From positions 2,126,898 to 2,190,897 of the forward strand of contig PDUO01000002.1 of the NCBI GenBank assembly GCA_003008705.1: 64,000 bases of DNA, given 5' to 3'. The notes below the pieces were generated by a model. It was not told the origin of the DNA, made no database searches, and was given only the letters and a program-made list of their open reading frames with translations. The DNA is from Pezicula radicicola. Its lineage: Eukaryota > Ascomycota > Leotiomycetes > Helotiales > Dermateaceae. Within the stretch, counting starts at the first letter, position 1. Each line of letters begins with the position of its first letter. This document shows positions 46,027-58,303 of this stretch, one piece after another. The translations under genes were made by a program, and so were the position numbers.

Positions 46027-48786
46027 ATGCCTCCTCGCAGAGGAGCCGTTCAGTACGACGACTATCGTGTCGCAGTACAACAGGCGAGTAGCCTTTGAAA
46101 GCTCTCTCGACATGCCACTGATCTCTTTACTCTTAGATCATCCTCACCTCCTCTGATTCCGACTATCTCGACCAGCTCATCCCCGCACTCAAAGATGCTA
46201 CCATCTCAAATCGAACGCCAGGGCTTATACAAGGCCTGTCCCAATATGCCGAGGAGCGCGAGGCTGATATTGAACGGATTGGCTTGACGAAGCACGATGA
46301 GTTTCTCACCTCGGTCAATCAACTCCAACAAGTCCGCGAAGGAACCGTTGCCCTTACCTCTGAAATCCTGAAGCTCAACCAGTCCATTCAAGCAAGCACC
46401 GAAAAACTGGCCCGGCAGAAGGAAGCTTTGGTTGATACAAGGGCGGTCCGACAGCACATAGCGGAAGCTTCGGAGGCTTTAAAGGAATCGTTAAAGGTTC
46501 TTCATGCCGTGAACCAAGCTCATGATCTAATTCGGAAAAAGAAGTACTACGGTGCTCTGAAGGCCTTGGATGACCTCCAGAACGAGCACTTGATCCCGAC
46601 AATACAGAACAAATATGCCACCCAACACAAGCTTGCCGATATCATACAGAAGTCAATTCCTGCCTCACAGAAAGCAATATCGGAGGCTGTCATGACGGAT
46701 TTGAATACGTGGTTATACAGAATCAGAGAGACGTCGCAATTTCTGGGAGAAGTTGCTTTTTACCATACCGAGCTGAGGCGCACAAGGCAAAAGGAACGTA
46801 TGGAGTCTAATCCATATCTCCGTAACTTTAAGCTTAACTCGGCCATCGAGTTGGTCTTTGACGAGAGCGAGGAATTTGATGTTTTGGACAACGAAGAACT
46901 ACAAGTTGATTTCACTCCACTTTTTGAGTGCCTGCATATACATGAAGCTTTAGGACAGACCGATAAATTTAAGTCCGATTATGCTGCAACACGAAGACGT
47001 CAGAAGGAGCTTCTTCTACCAAGCTCTGTTAACCTAATTGAAGAGGACGACGAGTCAAGCCTCAGCAGTCTTCTTGAGGGGATAACTGGATTCGCAATTA
47101 TCGAAAGAGCAACCATGAGGAGAGCCCATAATCTTCGATCACCTGTTGATGTGAGTGCCCTTGCGGCATTCTAAAGCCAGTACTAACGACTTGAAGGTTG
47201 ATGAATTATGGGATTCTATGTGTCAAACTGCTATATCTCTGATCTCTAAAGCTCTGAATGAAGTTGATAATGCAGAAGTTCTTCTCAAGATCAAGGGAGT
47301 CATTGCTTTGTTCATCCAGACAATGGATGTAAGTTCGGGGATAATGTTAGAAACTAAGAAACAGTGCTAACAATATCTACTTCAAGGGGTGGGGCTATTC
47401 AGTGTCGTCCCTCGACACCTTTTTACTCAAACTTTTCGAGAAGTATGCGGAGCTACTCAAAAGGAGGTTTAGCGACGATTTCCAGGAGGTTCGCATTTTC
47501 TTTCCGCATTATTACACAACGACTGATTGGCTATATAGATTGTTTCCACTGATGACTACATGCCAATGCCCATCAGTAATCTCGATGAATATGATAAGGT
47601 GGTGAACGTCAGTTGGTATGCACCAGATAAGCCTAGAGAAGAGCTTGTGTATGTGCTCTCCACGATTCTCTTATATCATAACATACTAATTGTCGCCTAG
47701 GTTCCCCTGTGTGCTTCCATTCTCTCAGATGTATCCGCTCTGTTGTATCGATATCAGGAATTTCCTGAATCAGTTTTACTTTTTCTCAGACGACCATTTC
47801 CAGCATCCTAACGTGATCGATGAAACACTAAAAAAGGTAATCATTCATTTGTCCTGGCCCTGTTGAAATATCATGCTGAAGTAATTGGCTATAGTCGTTG
47901 GATCAACTTCTCTCGGAGAAAGTGTGTAAATCTCTAGTGGAGAGACTAAGCTCCCAATACCTGGGGCAAATTGTGCAGATTCTCATCAACCTTGAGCATT
48001 TCGAAACAGCTTGCCAAGAATTAGAGCAACTGCTCATAGCTGCGCGCTCGTCGACGTCGGCGGGTGGCCCTATCATACTAAATGCAACGGAAGAATTCAG
48101 AGGCAACAAGAAAACTGCCGAGAAGCGAATTTTCGAGCTCGTAAATTCGAAGATAGATGACTTAGTAGAGACGGCTGAGTACGATTGGTATGTAACCTAA
48201 ACTATCTTTTCTGCGAAATGTACTGATTTTCTTAATAGGATGGCCCCTACTCTAGAGACAGAGCCAAGCAATTATATGCAGACGCTTACAAGATACTTGT
48301 CAAATATCATGAACTCAACTTTGCTTGGATTACCCCGAGAGATCAAGGAACTCATCTACTTTGATGCCCTGAGTCATGCCGCCAACATGATTTTAGCACT
48401 ACCACTGTCTCCTGACGTAAAGAAGATTAATCCTAATGGTGTTGCAGCACTGGCAAAGGATGTCGATTATCTGGCCGAATTTGTGGACAGTCTGGACAAC
48501 GCACTTATCCTGCGGGAGAATCTGGACGAGCTCCAGCAAACTGTCTACCTCATGCAAACAGAGAATCCGGACGAATTCTTCGACATTTCGACGAGGAACA
48601 AAAAGTTTGGCAGGGTTGATGCTATGAACGGCCCTAAGATTCTTGAAAAGTACAAACCTACCTACTAGTTGAAACCATTCAATGAGCTCAATACTGACTC
48701 TATACAGGCTCACACACTCAATTACCAGCCCCACCAGAACAACAGATAGACTTGCTAACTTCTCATCTCGATTCGGGATGAAGTAA
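46027..48786 (+). CDS. SEC15: exocyst complex component Sec15
   Basis: Subunit of the exocyst tethering complex for secretory vesicles at the plasma membrane; links to Sec4-type Rab GTPases. Spliced model: exons 46027-46083, 46137-47150, 47197-47328, 47387-47488, 47539-47648, 47701-47836, 47895-48187, 48239-48649 and 48708-48786, giving 777 residues. It starts MPPRRGAVQYDDYRVAVQQ. The coiled N-terminal region (SVNQLQQVREGTVALTSEIL, KKKYYGALKALDDLQNEHL) is typical of Sec15, as are the helical bundles later (LDEYDKVVNVSWYAPDKP, FSQMYPLCCIDIRNFLNQFY). It ends LANFSSRFGMK. Intron 1 has a GC donor (CAG|GCGAGT), the last intron restores the conserved EKLTHSI ending. Intron 2 contains a textbook TACTAAC branch site. 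Confidence 0.95.
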
Positions 48787-49261
48787 AGTCGCAGGAGGAT
48801 CTTGGGCAGTCACTAAGCGACACATTTGAAACTGAATGGCTACCTACAAGCGACAACGGTTAACTACCACTACAGTGGCTAGGCAATTTCATTTCTCTTC
48901 GTAAACAGGCGATGCACAAATCGGGCCCAAACACAATCAATACTGGTCACCGAAATCCAGTCACTGGGGAGAGAATTACAAGCGCTTCATTCGGGGTATG
49001 CCATCGCTAGACGGATTTCATTAGAATACGCGCCTTACAAAGCCATCCATATCTTCCCAGGTGGCACTAGACATCCTGATAACGCCATTTCCAAAAGTCC
49101 CTCAAATACTTCTTAGTCTCATTAACCAATGTGTAACAATCTAGCCTACTATTCAGGACTTCGGTATTAGCAGTGCTTCTTCTAGGGTTAGGAGCACTAT
49201 AGCGAGGCATATCTCGAGAGTATGATGTTACAGGGTCTCTAAGGACCAAAATTAATCGAAT
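48787..49261. other. convergent intergenic region SEC15/HAP5
   Basis: 3' flanks of convergent genes, nothing else seen. Confidence 0.5.
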
Positions 49262-50471
49262 TCACGAACCTTCATAATCTCTCTCGCCCTCAGCATCAGC
49301 ATCACCCTCGCCGCCATCATGCCGAGGGTAGTTATGTCCCGCATCTTGACCAACAGAAGGATCTTGAGGTCGTTGCGGAACATGATACATTTGCTGGTTG
49401 AACTTAGCTCTATGTTTGAGGTAGCTGTCATTGTTGGGCTGGTAAGAGGACGTACCTGTTGTGCCTGCATGGGGGGATACCCATACATGCCCTCAATCTC
49501 ACCGTACATTTGCTGTTGGGGGGCACCATACGCAGCAGCTGGGCCTGGCTGAACTTGTGCCGAATACATATTGGGCTGTTGGCGATAATCCTCCGGAAGG
49601 CCATGACCAAGAGAGTAGTCTGGTGGAGGCATAGCGTGTTGCTGAGCTGGATGACCAGATTGCTGTGGCATGTTTGGGTGCTGGGCGGGGATCTGGGCTG
49701 AACCTGCAGCAGGACCAGGTTGGGAAGCTGCTGCACCCGGCCCAGTTGTTCTTTTCGCATGGGAAGCAGCCTCTTCGCGAGGTACAATATCAATTAAGAA
49801 ATCAAACATATCAGATTTTGCCAATGCAGATGCAATATCAGATCTTTGCAGTGTTCGACGCTTGTTCTCTTCGGCATGTATCCATGCTCGCATAGTAAGC
49901 TCTGTGATGAAAATATCGCAACCTTTTGCAAACAAAATTGGTGCCTCAGCTGAAATCATCTTCACCTCTGGGTCGGCCTTCATAACTTTCTTGATGCGTG
50001 CAAGAGGAAGCTGATGGAGCTTGTAATCATGTGTGTCACTCTCAAGGTGGTTGATAATTTGCTGCCAGTACGTGGTAAGGATGTCCTTGTATGTGCCATG
50101 TAGTCCTTGGTTAACCTTGAGTGCCGTCAGCCTTGTTTGGGCGCGAATGTTTGGAGGGAAGAACATACGTTTGCCCATGCACCAGTATAAAATTCCGCGA
50201 CAGGTGCGTATCCCTGAGCAGATAGCTGGGTTCATGTTAGCATTGAGTTCGACGCGTCTTCTCATGGAATGCATACCGCAGCGCTCGCACCTGTTTCGTA
50301 GATAAATTAGCCATCGAACCATTGATATGTGATACATATAGGGATCTGTTGTTTGCACTCTATGATGTGGATCGGAGACGTACCGTAATGCCCTCCATGG
50401 TTGGTATCATAAACTGGTTGTTGTCCGCGTTGCTGACCGTGGGATGAGCTCGGCGGGTTCTGTGGATCCAT
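49262..50471 (-). CDS. HAP5: CCAAT-binding factor subunit Hap5 (NF-YC)
   Basis: Histone-fold subunit of the CCAAT-binding complex, regulating respiration, nitrogen and secondary metabolism in fungi. Spliced model: exons 50384-50471, 50277-50290, 50169-50225, 49456-50115 and 49262-49393, giving 316 residues. It starts [18 protein letters not shown], then [19 protein letters not shown], and the strongly conserved NF-YC core: [79 protein letters not shown] and [13 protein letters not shown]. The rest is Gln/Pro/Gly-rich and ends in an acidic [16 protein letters not shown]. Exon 2 is only 14 bases. The 49394-49455 intron has to be removed to reach the acidic tail. Confidence 0.96.
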
Positions 50472-51694
50472 AATTGCGGGTTTGTCCTACTACTCCTACT
50501 ACTTCAAATAAAGGTTGGATTGTACAGAAATTGTACCGGAAACAAGATCGCGATGCTCCAGGGCTTTGCGCGCTTAGGTTTGGAAGATCGTAGAGCGTGT
50601 CGGATGCTGAGCTACGTTTGTCGATTGATGGCTGAGCCGAGCTGTACTCCTCGTCGCAAACAAGTACTCAAGTCGCCCAGAAAAGCTGTGTCGGGGACAG
50701 CTCTGGATGCCGTTTGCGCGACAATTTGTATGTACCTAGAGCAAGCTCTATATGGTGGTGTTGTTGTTGTGAAAGACAGGGAATTCAGTGATTCGCTCGC
50801 TTTCTTGCTTGCTTGCTTGCGGGCGGGAATCAGGCGGGTGGAGGTATTTGTTTAGCGGGGTTTCCAGCTGACACGCTGACAGCTTCTTCAGCTTCCGTTT
50901 CAACAATTCACCACGGACTCGTGGGTGCGCTCTTATTTCCGAGTGACTGAGAAAAGCTTGTTGATGATCTTCACTGCGAACAAGAAAACACTGCAATTTA
51001 CTGGCTACCAAGGTGAGGATATAGCCACTTTTATACTAGAGGGACAGAAGGCGCAGGAGGAGCCCTCTGTATCCTCAAGAGCGTCAAAGGGAGGACAACT
51101 CATACTTGCAGCACAGCACAGCACAGCACGGTGTGTGTGCAGCCATGCAGGGCTGAATCCAAATTTGGGTCTGTCTGTACAGTACAATGACGGTGTCCCT
51201 CTTACTGTACCATCGATCGAAGATCTACTGTACTGGTAGCTACGGCCTTCCAAGAGACCCAAACCCAAACATGACCTGAGTGAAGTAGCCTGTTGATGAC
51301 GATGCGTTCTTGAAGCCCAAGGATAAATGGAAAGCAAGCCAGGGCAACTTGCAAGGCTTGATCAGCACAACCCAACACAATACCGGAGCGTCCACAAATC
51401 TATTCATCATTGGTACCTAAGTTGATCTACGACCGAAGTGTTTTCAATAAAGCAAAATTGTCATTGAGCTGAACGAGATCCTTAGCAGGTTGAGCCTCCC
51501 TTCCATAATTCCAGTTTCCAGGTTCCAGGTTGGATTCGCGCTCTGATCGTCTGATCACATGATACAGAAGCTATGGCCATAGTGCTAACTACATCAGGCT
51601 AGTTGTCATAGGCGACTAGTGGCTAGTTGAACATTTTCTGAAATTTTCAAGGACCTTTTTCTTCCGACATTTGACCAAGAGAATAACTTCAAAG
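50472..51694. other. divergent promoter HAP5/FCF2
   Basis: 1.2 kb shared upstream region. Contains a TTGC tetranucleotide run (about 50808-50820), a CACAG run near 51113-51128 and three GTACAGTAC/TACTGTAC strings at 51174-51237. No gene supported. Confidence 0.55.
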
Positions 51695-52707
51695 ATGGCC
51701 GACCTCTCTGATGAACAAATATCAGAACTACTCAGAGGTGCTGAGAAGCGATTAAAGGCTTCAAAGGTTGAAAGCCCTAGCACCGAAAAGAGCACTCTGT
51801 CTTTGTTTTCCCAGCAAAAGAGGTACGTACGTCGAACACCTCGCAGTTCCATTGCCACGCTAAAACTATTTCTCCACCAGTATAACCCTAGCCACCGCTG
51901 AATTCCAAAAGCCTTCATCCTATATTATCTCTGCAGCTCAAGGCGCTTCCATAGATTCATCGCTCTTAGTCAAACCAGAGGAACGCAAGCTTGCAAATGG
52001 TGTGCGGCGCGTGGAGGATCCAGTCCTGGTCAAGAGTTTTTCTAAGGTAAGCTCTGTAATACTTATCTCCTTCTAAACTGCCTACCTTCTATGAGGAAAA
52101 TTTATCCAAACAAACATGACGCAGAATTCCGGCCCCGTCTTGGGGCCTCCCTGCAATAATGATTTCTTTATTATCATAGTTACGCTGAGAAGATTACAAT
52201 CACTATTCGTCATTAAAACACCACCTTCCTTTGCCCCCCGGCTAACAATTGGGTGGCAGGCAAAGAAACCAGATGCCGGTTCAGATTGGTACAACCTGCC
52301 TCGGACTGTGCTAACCCCCGAACTCAAACGCGACCTTCAACTTCTCCGAATGCGAGACGTGCTCGACAGCAAGCGTCATTGTACGTCCTTCATCTCACCT
52401 CCACGCTTTTGTATAGACCTCGGGCTGATCAATTGGTGATGTAGACAAGAAGGACAACTCCAAGGCAAAAGTTCCCGAGTTCTCTCAAGTCGGCACAATC
52501 ATAGAAGGGCCAACTGAATATTTCAGCTCTAGACTTTCCAACAAAGACAGAAAACGCACATTTGTAGAGGAAGTCCTTGCTGGCGAGACGTCAACTCCAC
52601 GTTTCCGAACGAAGTATAATGAAATTCAGGCTGCGAAGGCCAGCGGCAAGAAGGCACACTACAAGAAAATGAAAGAGCTCAGGCGTGGAGGTGGGTCGAA
52701 AGGTTGA
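51695..52707 (+). CDS. FCF2: Fcf2 family pre-rRNA processing protein
   Basis: Nucleolar factor for early cleavage of the 18S rRNA precursor. Spliced model: exons 51695-51822, 51881-52046, 52260-52380 and 52445-52707, giving 225 residues. The N-terminal half is charged and probably disordered (MADLSDEQISELLRGAEKRL). The Fcf2 domain fills the C-terminal half: DWYNLPRTVLTPELKRDLQL, LRMRDVLDSKRHYKKDN, VPEFSQVGTIIEGPTEYFSS, RKRTFVEEVLAGE, then SGKKAHYKKMKELRRGG. The second intron (52047-52259) is 213 bases, long for this genome, and holds no obvious exon. Same domain as animal DNTTIP2/TdIF2. Confidence 0.93.
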
Positions 52708-53468
52708 AGCATTCCCCGGACACTAAGACGGCTTTGGTCACACCAATTGGCTTAACCCTTAGTTGATGCCCCCATGCTTGTTCTACTGACTGGCCTGATG
52801 AATAAAAAAAGGCTCTCTCCAGTAGTTCACTGCAATCTACTGAAGTCCAGCGGCAGCAGTCAAACACCGGAAATTTGGGGATCTGCGGTCATGCATCTAG
52901 CTTTTCCATGACAGAATGGGCAAGTAAAGTAATACACAGGCGGCGAAATGATGCGCGCCAAGGCCACGATCCAGAACACGTATAGGCGTTAAAGACGGCG
53001 TAAATGCCCCTGTCTGAAAGACTATGACTTCGAGGCAGACCCAGTGTCTACTCATGAGGTAAATTATTTGTCCACACAAATTGTTTTGGGCACGTCAACA
53101 TCATAGCCACGGCATCTATGTAGAAAATACCTGAGAATACAAATTTTGTGCATTACCCTAATAACTATGATACGCCTAGACATTGATTACATTGGCCATT
53201 AGGCATGTCGTCCTTGTAAATGTAAAATCGCAATAAATAGTACTTCATATTTAGTGTTGTCAGGGAACGAAAGGCAACGTTTCCTTAGTATCTTACAGAC
53301 CTTCAAGCTTCAAATTGATCTGATTAATGGAAAGTTGAGATATCAAAAATATAAGAGTTTTTTTTTTGGTGAAGTGGTGCGCTCTTAACCTCACGGGGTG
53401 TCCCGCTAAGGAACTACTCGGAAATATCTCTACTGCTCATTCTAAGAGTCTTCGACTACTACACAATC
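52708..53468. other. intergenic region FCF2 to RSM10
   Basis: AT-rich, with short A and T runs. Holds the 3' flank of FCF2 and promoter of RSM10. No gene. Confidence 0.5.
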
Positions 53469-54474
53469 ATGGCGACTAGGACTTGCATACGAATACAATG
53501 GAGGGGGGTTGTTCCTGCAACGGTCAGTTTGATTGTTACTACGCAGATATTTCTTACCAGTGGCTAATCATTGCAGCCAACGCCAACCTTCATCCAAGCC
53601 TCGAGACTTCAACATACCTCCGGACCAGGTTCATTCTTGAGATACAGCTCCAGACATGCATCAAATACCTCGTACGATTGACATATTGCCTCTTCTAGTC
53701 TCCACTCTGACAAATTCTAGCACACCTTTGCCGGAGACCGCCCAAGCAGCGTCAAGGTGCATATAAATGTCCTCAATTCATCCAACTCCTCTAACTCGGT
53801 CGCAGGCCACAAGAATCGCAAACTGTAGCGCCTAGCCAACTGGAAGATGTGCGGTTACCGAGAAGTGTTCAAGCTATATACTTGAAGCCCCTGAGGCGAC
53901 AAGCCCAGTATGGAGTGCCCTCCTGCGATCTACAGATGCGGTCATACAACGTTCGAAATCTCGAGTTCTTTGCAGACTTTGCATTGCGTGCCGCATACTA
54001 CCTTAACCTTCCAGCCTACGGACCTATTCCCTTGCCACGAATCACGGAGCGGTGGACAGTCCCGAGAGATAATTTTATCTATAAGAAATCGCAGGAGAAC
54101 TTTGAGAGGAAAACACTCAGGCGGCTCATACAGATCAAGGATGGTCACCCGGAGACAGTAGGGATATGGCTTGCCTTTTTGAAGAAGCACGCGTACTATG
54201 GAATCGGTATGAAAGCCAACATGTGGGAATACAACGAGATTGGTAAGGCCGAGAGTACCGTTGTATTGATTGCCTTCCTAACAGTAATTCAGGTGTGGGC
54301 AAAACTATGGATGTCAGCTTAGATGGTATGAAGGATCTTATAGGGCCACAGTGGGCCAACTTTGGGTTGAAGAAGGATTCCAAGACGGCCGAGAAGGTGG
54401 TGGAGATCATGAACAGTGAAAATTTCCGGGCTGCATCTGGTGGTATTGCGCCAATGATGAACACTTCTCCCTGA
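53469..54474 (+). CDS. RSM10: mitochondrial small-subunit ribosomal protein S10 (uS10m)
   Basis: Spliced model: exons 53469-53522, 53577-53671, 53721-53756, 53806-54242 and 54293-54474, giving 267 residues. The first three exons encode a long basic, Thr/Ser-rich leader starting MATRTCIRIQWRGVVPAT, a convincing mitochondrial presequence. The S10 core follows: LPRSVQAIYLKPLRRQAQYG, LEFFADFALRAAYYLNLPA, GPIPLPRITERWTVPRDNFI, KKSQENFERKTLRRLIQIKD and WLAFLKKHAYYGIGMKANMW. The extra C-terminal 60 residues (SLDGMKDLIGPQWANFGLKK ...) are a fungal extension. Located 235 bases upstream of another mitochondrial translation gene on the same strand. Confidence 0.95.
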
Positions 54475-54709
54475 GGTGACAGGTTCATGTCGGCTCTGTT
54501 GTACTTGTACATTAGATAGACTCATAGCAAAGGGTCTCGAGAAGACTCCGAATGGATTTCAGGAATTAGGTAGCATATGATGTATCACTAGGGCTGTAAA
54601 CTGTAATATTGACCGGAAATCCTAATTCTCATATGCTACGATCACGTGCCTTCGTGTGGTGTCGCGTTTTGCTCCTTTCCTGCAGAAGTTCGCCCGTCAC
54701 ATCCACGCC

Positions 54710-56130
54710 ATGTCTTCGATAATGTCCCTGGCTTGCAGAACAGGTGGGCAAAGGTTGACTCGACTAGTTCGCCATCCTTGTGTAAAGATCTCAATTACAG
54801 AAGCCCATCGCGGCTGCACGGCACAGCGCCATAATTCTACTTCCGTGGCTACAGCTTCAACTACCTCACCCAGTCCGACCCATGATCAGGTGATCTTTTC
54901 TGGCATCCAACCTACGGGCGTCCCACATCTGGGGAACTATTTTGGTGCTCTAAAACAATGGGTGAAGCTGCAGGATGGTGCACCTCCCTCGACGAAACTC
55001 CTTTATTCTATTGTGGATTTGCATGCCATCACCGTTCCTCAAGATCCTCAAAGACTCAAACAATGGAAGAGAGAGTCTTTGGCAACGCTCCTAGCCATTG
55101 GCTTGGACCCTGACCGTTCTATTCTTTTCTATCAGTCATCCGTAAGAAGACTTCGTAAACTCCCCTTATCTTGCAGCTTTCTGACAATTTTATAGGTACA
55201 GGCTCACACTGAACTGATGTGGATTCTAAGCTGTACGGCATCCATGGGATATCTTTCTCGCATGACACAATGGAAGGTTGGCCCTCACATAATCTCTTCC
55301 ACTATACATCAACTTGCTCAGACATCTATAGAGTAAACTCTCGTTGAAAGACGATGCCTCTCCTATGGACGGCGGTAGCAAATCAAAGCTGAAGCTCGGG
55401 CTCTTCTCTTATCCAGTTCTACAAGCTGCGGATATCTTGGTTCACAAGTCTGTTCTCCGTTGACCATATTGTTCTCATGGCTTATCTGATAACTGGTGCC
55501 CAGGGCTACACACGTGCCTGTTGGAGAGGATCAAAGCCAACACTTGGAATTTGCTCGCGAATGCGTCACAAACTTCAATCATGCCTATGGGCCTCATCTT
55601 GTCATTCCTCAGACCATTATGTGTAAGTCAAGTACCCCACGAGTTTGTCTTGCATTGGCTAACCTTTCGAAGCCCCGGCCAAGCGAGTCATGTCTCTTCA
55701 AGATCCTGAGTCCAAGATGTCTAAGTCGCATTCGGATCCAAGGTCGAGGATTATGCTCACTGATAGCCCTGACGAGATCAAACGGAAGGTAATGTCGGCT
55801 CTGACAGATTCAGTTAATTCGGTGTCTTATGAGCCAGAGACAAGGCCAGGGGTATCCAATTTACTCCAGCTACTATCTCATCTCGACGCCCAAGGACGAA
55901 GCGCAGCCGAATTTGGAAAAGAATTTGAGACTCTTAACTTGAAGAATTTTAAGATTAAGGTTACAGACGCAATCTCCACCAGTCTTTCTGGCATTCGTTC
56001 GAGATATTTGGAGGTTTTGGCAGAGGATGGAGGCAGATATCTAGATCATATAGCCGCAAAGGGAGGTGAAAAGGCTCGTGAAAATGCGGAATCAACCATG
56101 GCTCATGTTAGAGAAGCGGTCGGTTTGTAG
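54710..56130 (+). CDS. MSW1: mitochondrial tryptophanyl-tRNA synthetase
   Basis: Charges mitochondrial tRNA-Trp; class I synthetase of bacterial type. Spliced model: exons 54710-55141, 55196-55276, 55332-55447, 55504-55622 and 55673-56130, giving 401 residues. Leader [20 protein letters not shown] is basic, no acids, mitochondrial. Catalytic domain: [20 protein letters not shown] with the HIGH-type [70 protein letters not shown] and KMSKSH, the ATP signature. Anticodon-binding end: [19 protein letters not shown], then a helical C-terminus ending HVREAVGL. The upstream in-frame codons are GTG, so the start is the ATG at 54710. Confidence 0.96.
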
Positions 56131-56468
56131 ATGGGCTAGTTGTAGAATGAAATGTATATCAGCTGTATCACCACCCACAGAAAACGCCATCGCAGCTTTC
56201 TATTTAGGACCCCGAGAAGAAGCCCCCGGCGCAACAAAATTCTGGGTTGGAATTATCCTCATTTTCTTATTTAGCAGGGTGTAATTGTAGGTGTTGAAGC
56301 GGAGGTATTGACGACTTAAGGCTTTAACCATCATTGGAAAGGAATAATAATTATATTCTTAGGTATGTTCGCAGATTTTGTTGCGGATAGTAACTAACTC
56401 GAGCGAGATATCAAAATACTAGGGACACAGGGGCCCACGGTGTCAGAGCGCTACGGATTGATGCTTTC
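56131..56468. other. intergenic region
   Basis: Between the ends of MSW1 and the transporter pseudogene; nothing seen. Confidence 0.5.
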
Positions 56469-58303
56469 TTAAAGCACATATCTGAAACCTGGGTGGTCAT
56501 CTCCAAGGTCGTCCAATACCCTCTCGGATGCACTCAACTTCCCATCCTCCCTGCCGGCATCTCTTCTCCTATTTCGAACAAGCAAAAGAGCCTCCATAGC
56601 AGTCGATGAAGCGATGCCCATAAGTGTCAAAGCAAGACCAGTACTAAACCCAGTCCGAAAATTTGGTGGCTGTGTCGTTATGAAGACGTTGCTCAATACC
56701 AAGTTTCCACGATTCCCAGGTCCAACTCTAAAGCCTGTCCCAAAGGCCGCTTTTGCGTTTCCATCCATATTGTTCGAGATCCACTTCAAAAATCAGTTCT
56801 CTATTTTTCTTCAATGCAAGAGTGGGAGCCATAAGACATGGCTTTTAAGGTTATGAGACACTATTTCGAGAGCGAGAGAATGAAGAAATATGGTACTTAC
56901 AACAACCAAGAGTGGCATCTGAATATAGGCGGAGCAAGTGATGGCAAACATCCCAAAATACCGCGCGCCGACAGATTCAATAGGCACAGAAAGTTCGACA
57001 GGCCAGCCAATGACTCCAATGACGGCACCAAGGAGCAGAAAGCCATATCGATGACCAACTTTTCCCGATAAAAATGCAGCAATATTAAGGCAACACAAGG
57101 CCACGATATAAACGGGAATTGTATGAATCTGTGCTTGGCTGGAATGAGACTATAGAGGAGGCCGCGTTATCGCCACCAAAATAGGCCAGCATGCTTGGCA
57201 CGGGTCAACTTAGGGTACCGATAGCAAAGAAGAGGGATGGCAGCATACCCAAGCCAGACTTTAGGGTCGAGAAGGCACTCCTTCATTACTATAAGGCTGT
57301 AGTGATCCGAGCACGAAGGACCAGCATCGGTCTAACTATTGTCAGTAATGAATTTGAACTGATTCATTTTTCGCAGGAGTAACCTTTAACATTTCAAGCA
57401 TATACTTCTTCTCCTTCAACTCGAGCAAGGTCGAATCCTGAGGGTAGTTCGGAATACAGAGGAGACCAATACCAGTCGCAACAACGGTCATAAGGCTTTC
57501 AATTATGAACAGCCACTGCCAGCCGGAATAACCACCAACTCCATCCATCTTTACAATTGCAAATGCAAGAAACTTAAATCAATGTTAGTTCTCGTAGGTG
57601 AGGTGTACCACCAGTACAAGCTACAATACGTACACCACCAAAGGCGCCCGCCAATACAACACTGAAAAACAACGCATATCTGATCGAAAAGTTGCGACAC
57701 TTGTAGTAGTGTCCAATGAGATATGCGCAGCCTTGGTTTGAGTATCAGCTTGTGCCGAATAATTTACTCTGGGAAATAACTTGCCGGGCACATGTCCAGC
57801 CTGAAAACAACCCATCAAAACCCGACAAACAAGAATTCCATTAAAGGTCTTGGTAAGATCTAGCCCGATGGTGCAAAGAGCCCAGAATACCTCAGCATTT
57901 ATTCGTTGTAAATTTCTGTAGGATGCTCACCCCAGCAAAACATCTAACCAGAGAGATAAACAGATGGCTTTACGAACCTGCTTTTCATCAGCATATTGCT
58001 AGGAATTGCAAGACAAATGTATGGAATATTCAATATCCACAAAGCCATGTTGTAATCGGTATTCTTCATCTTCAACTCAGTTGTCATTCCCTCTATTTTG
58101 GCATTGGCAATGTTTGTACGGTCGATGAATGTGATAAAAAGGACAATGAGTGGCGGCAGGAGCCTGAGGTCACATTTCCATGCGATGCTCCTCTCCACTG
58201 ATGGATCAGCACGAAAGTACTCATCGTCGTGGATGGCGGTAGTTGATGGATATTCTTGGTCGACCGCCTCTATTTTATTGTGTTGCATTTCGGGGTGCCT
58301 CAT
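56469..58303 (-). pseudogene. decayed MFS transporter, Dal5-like anion:cation symporter family
   Basis: Remnant of a 12-helix major facilitator of the allantoate-permease type. Readable pieces in order: MRHPEMQHNKIEAVDQEY then CDLRLLPPLIVLFITFIDRT NIANAKIEGM (58303-58060), LAIPSNMLMKSRFVKPSVYL, LTKTFNGILVCRVLMGCFQA, CAYLIGHYYKCRNFSIRYAL, GVGGYSGWQWLFIIESL, DPKVWLG, MLPSLFFAIGTLS, SMLAYFGGDNAASSIVSFQP, IAAFLSGKVGHRYGFLLLGA, and a last exon starting WISNNMDGNAKAAFGTGF and ending HPGFRYVL. Breaks: in-frame TAG at 57944-57946 inside YLSG-MFCWG, frame loss at about 57905-57935, frame loss near 57246-57252, in-frame TGA at 57205-57207, frame loss near 57127-57135. Some splits are genuine introns (one with a GC donor near 57830-57780), but those five fall inside conserved coding. 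Substrate unknown. Confidence 0.8.

Noticed and set aside
53360..53420. Short GC-rich stretch considered as a possible tRNA
   Set aside because: No cloverleaf, no B-box (GGTTCGAATCC-type) sequence.
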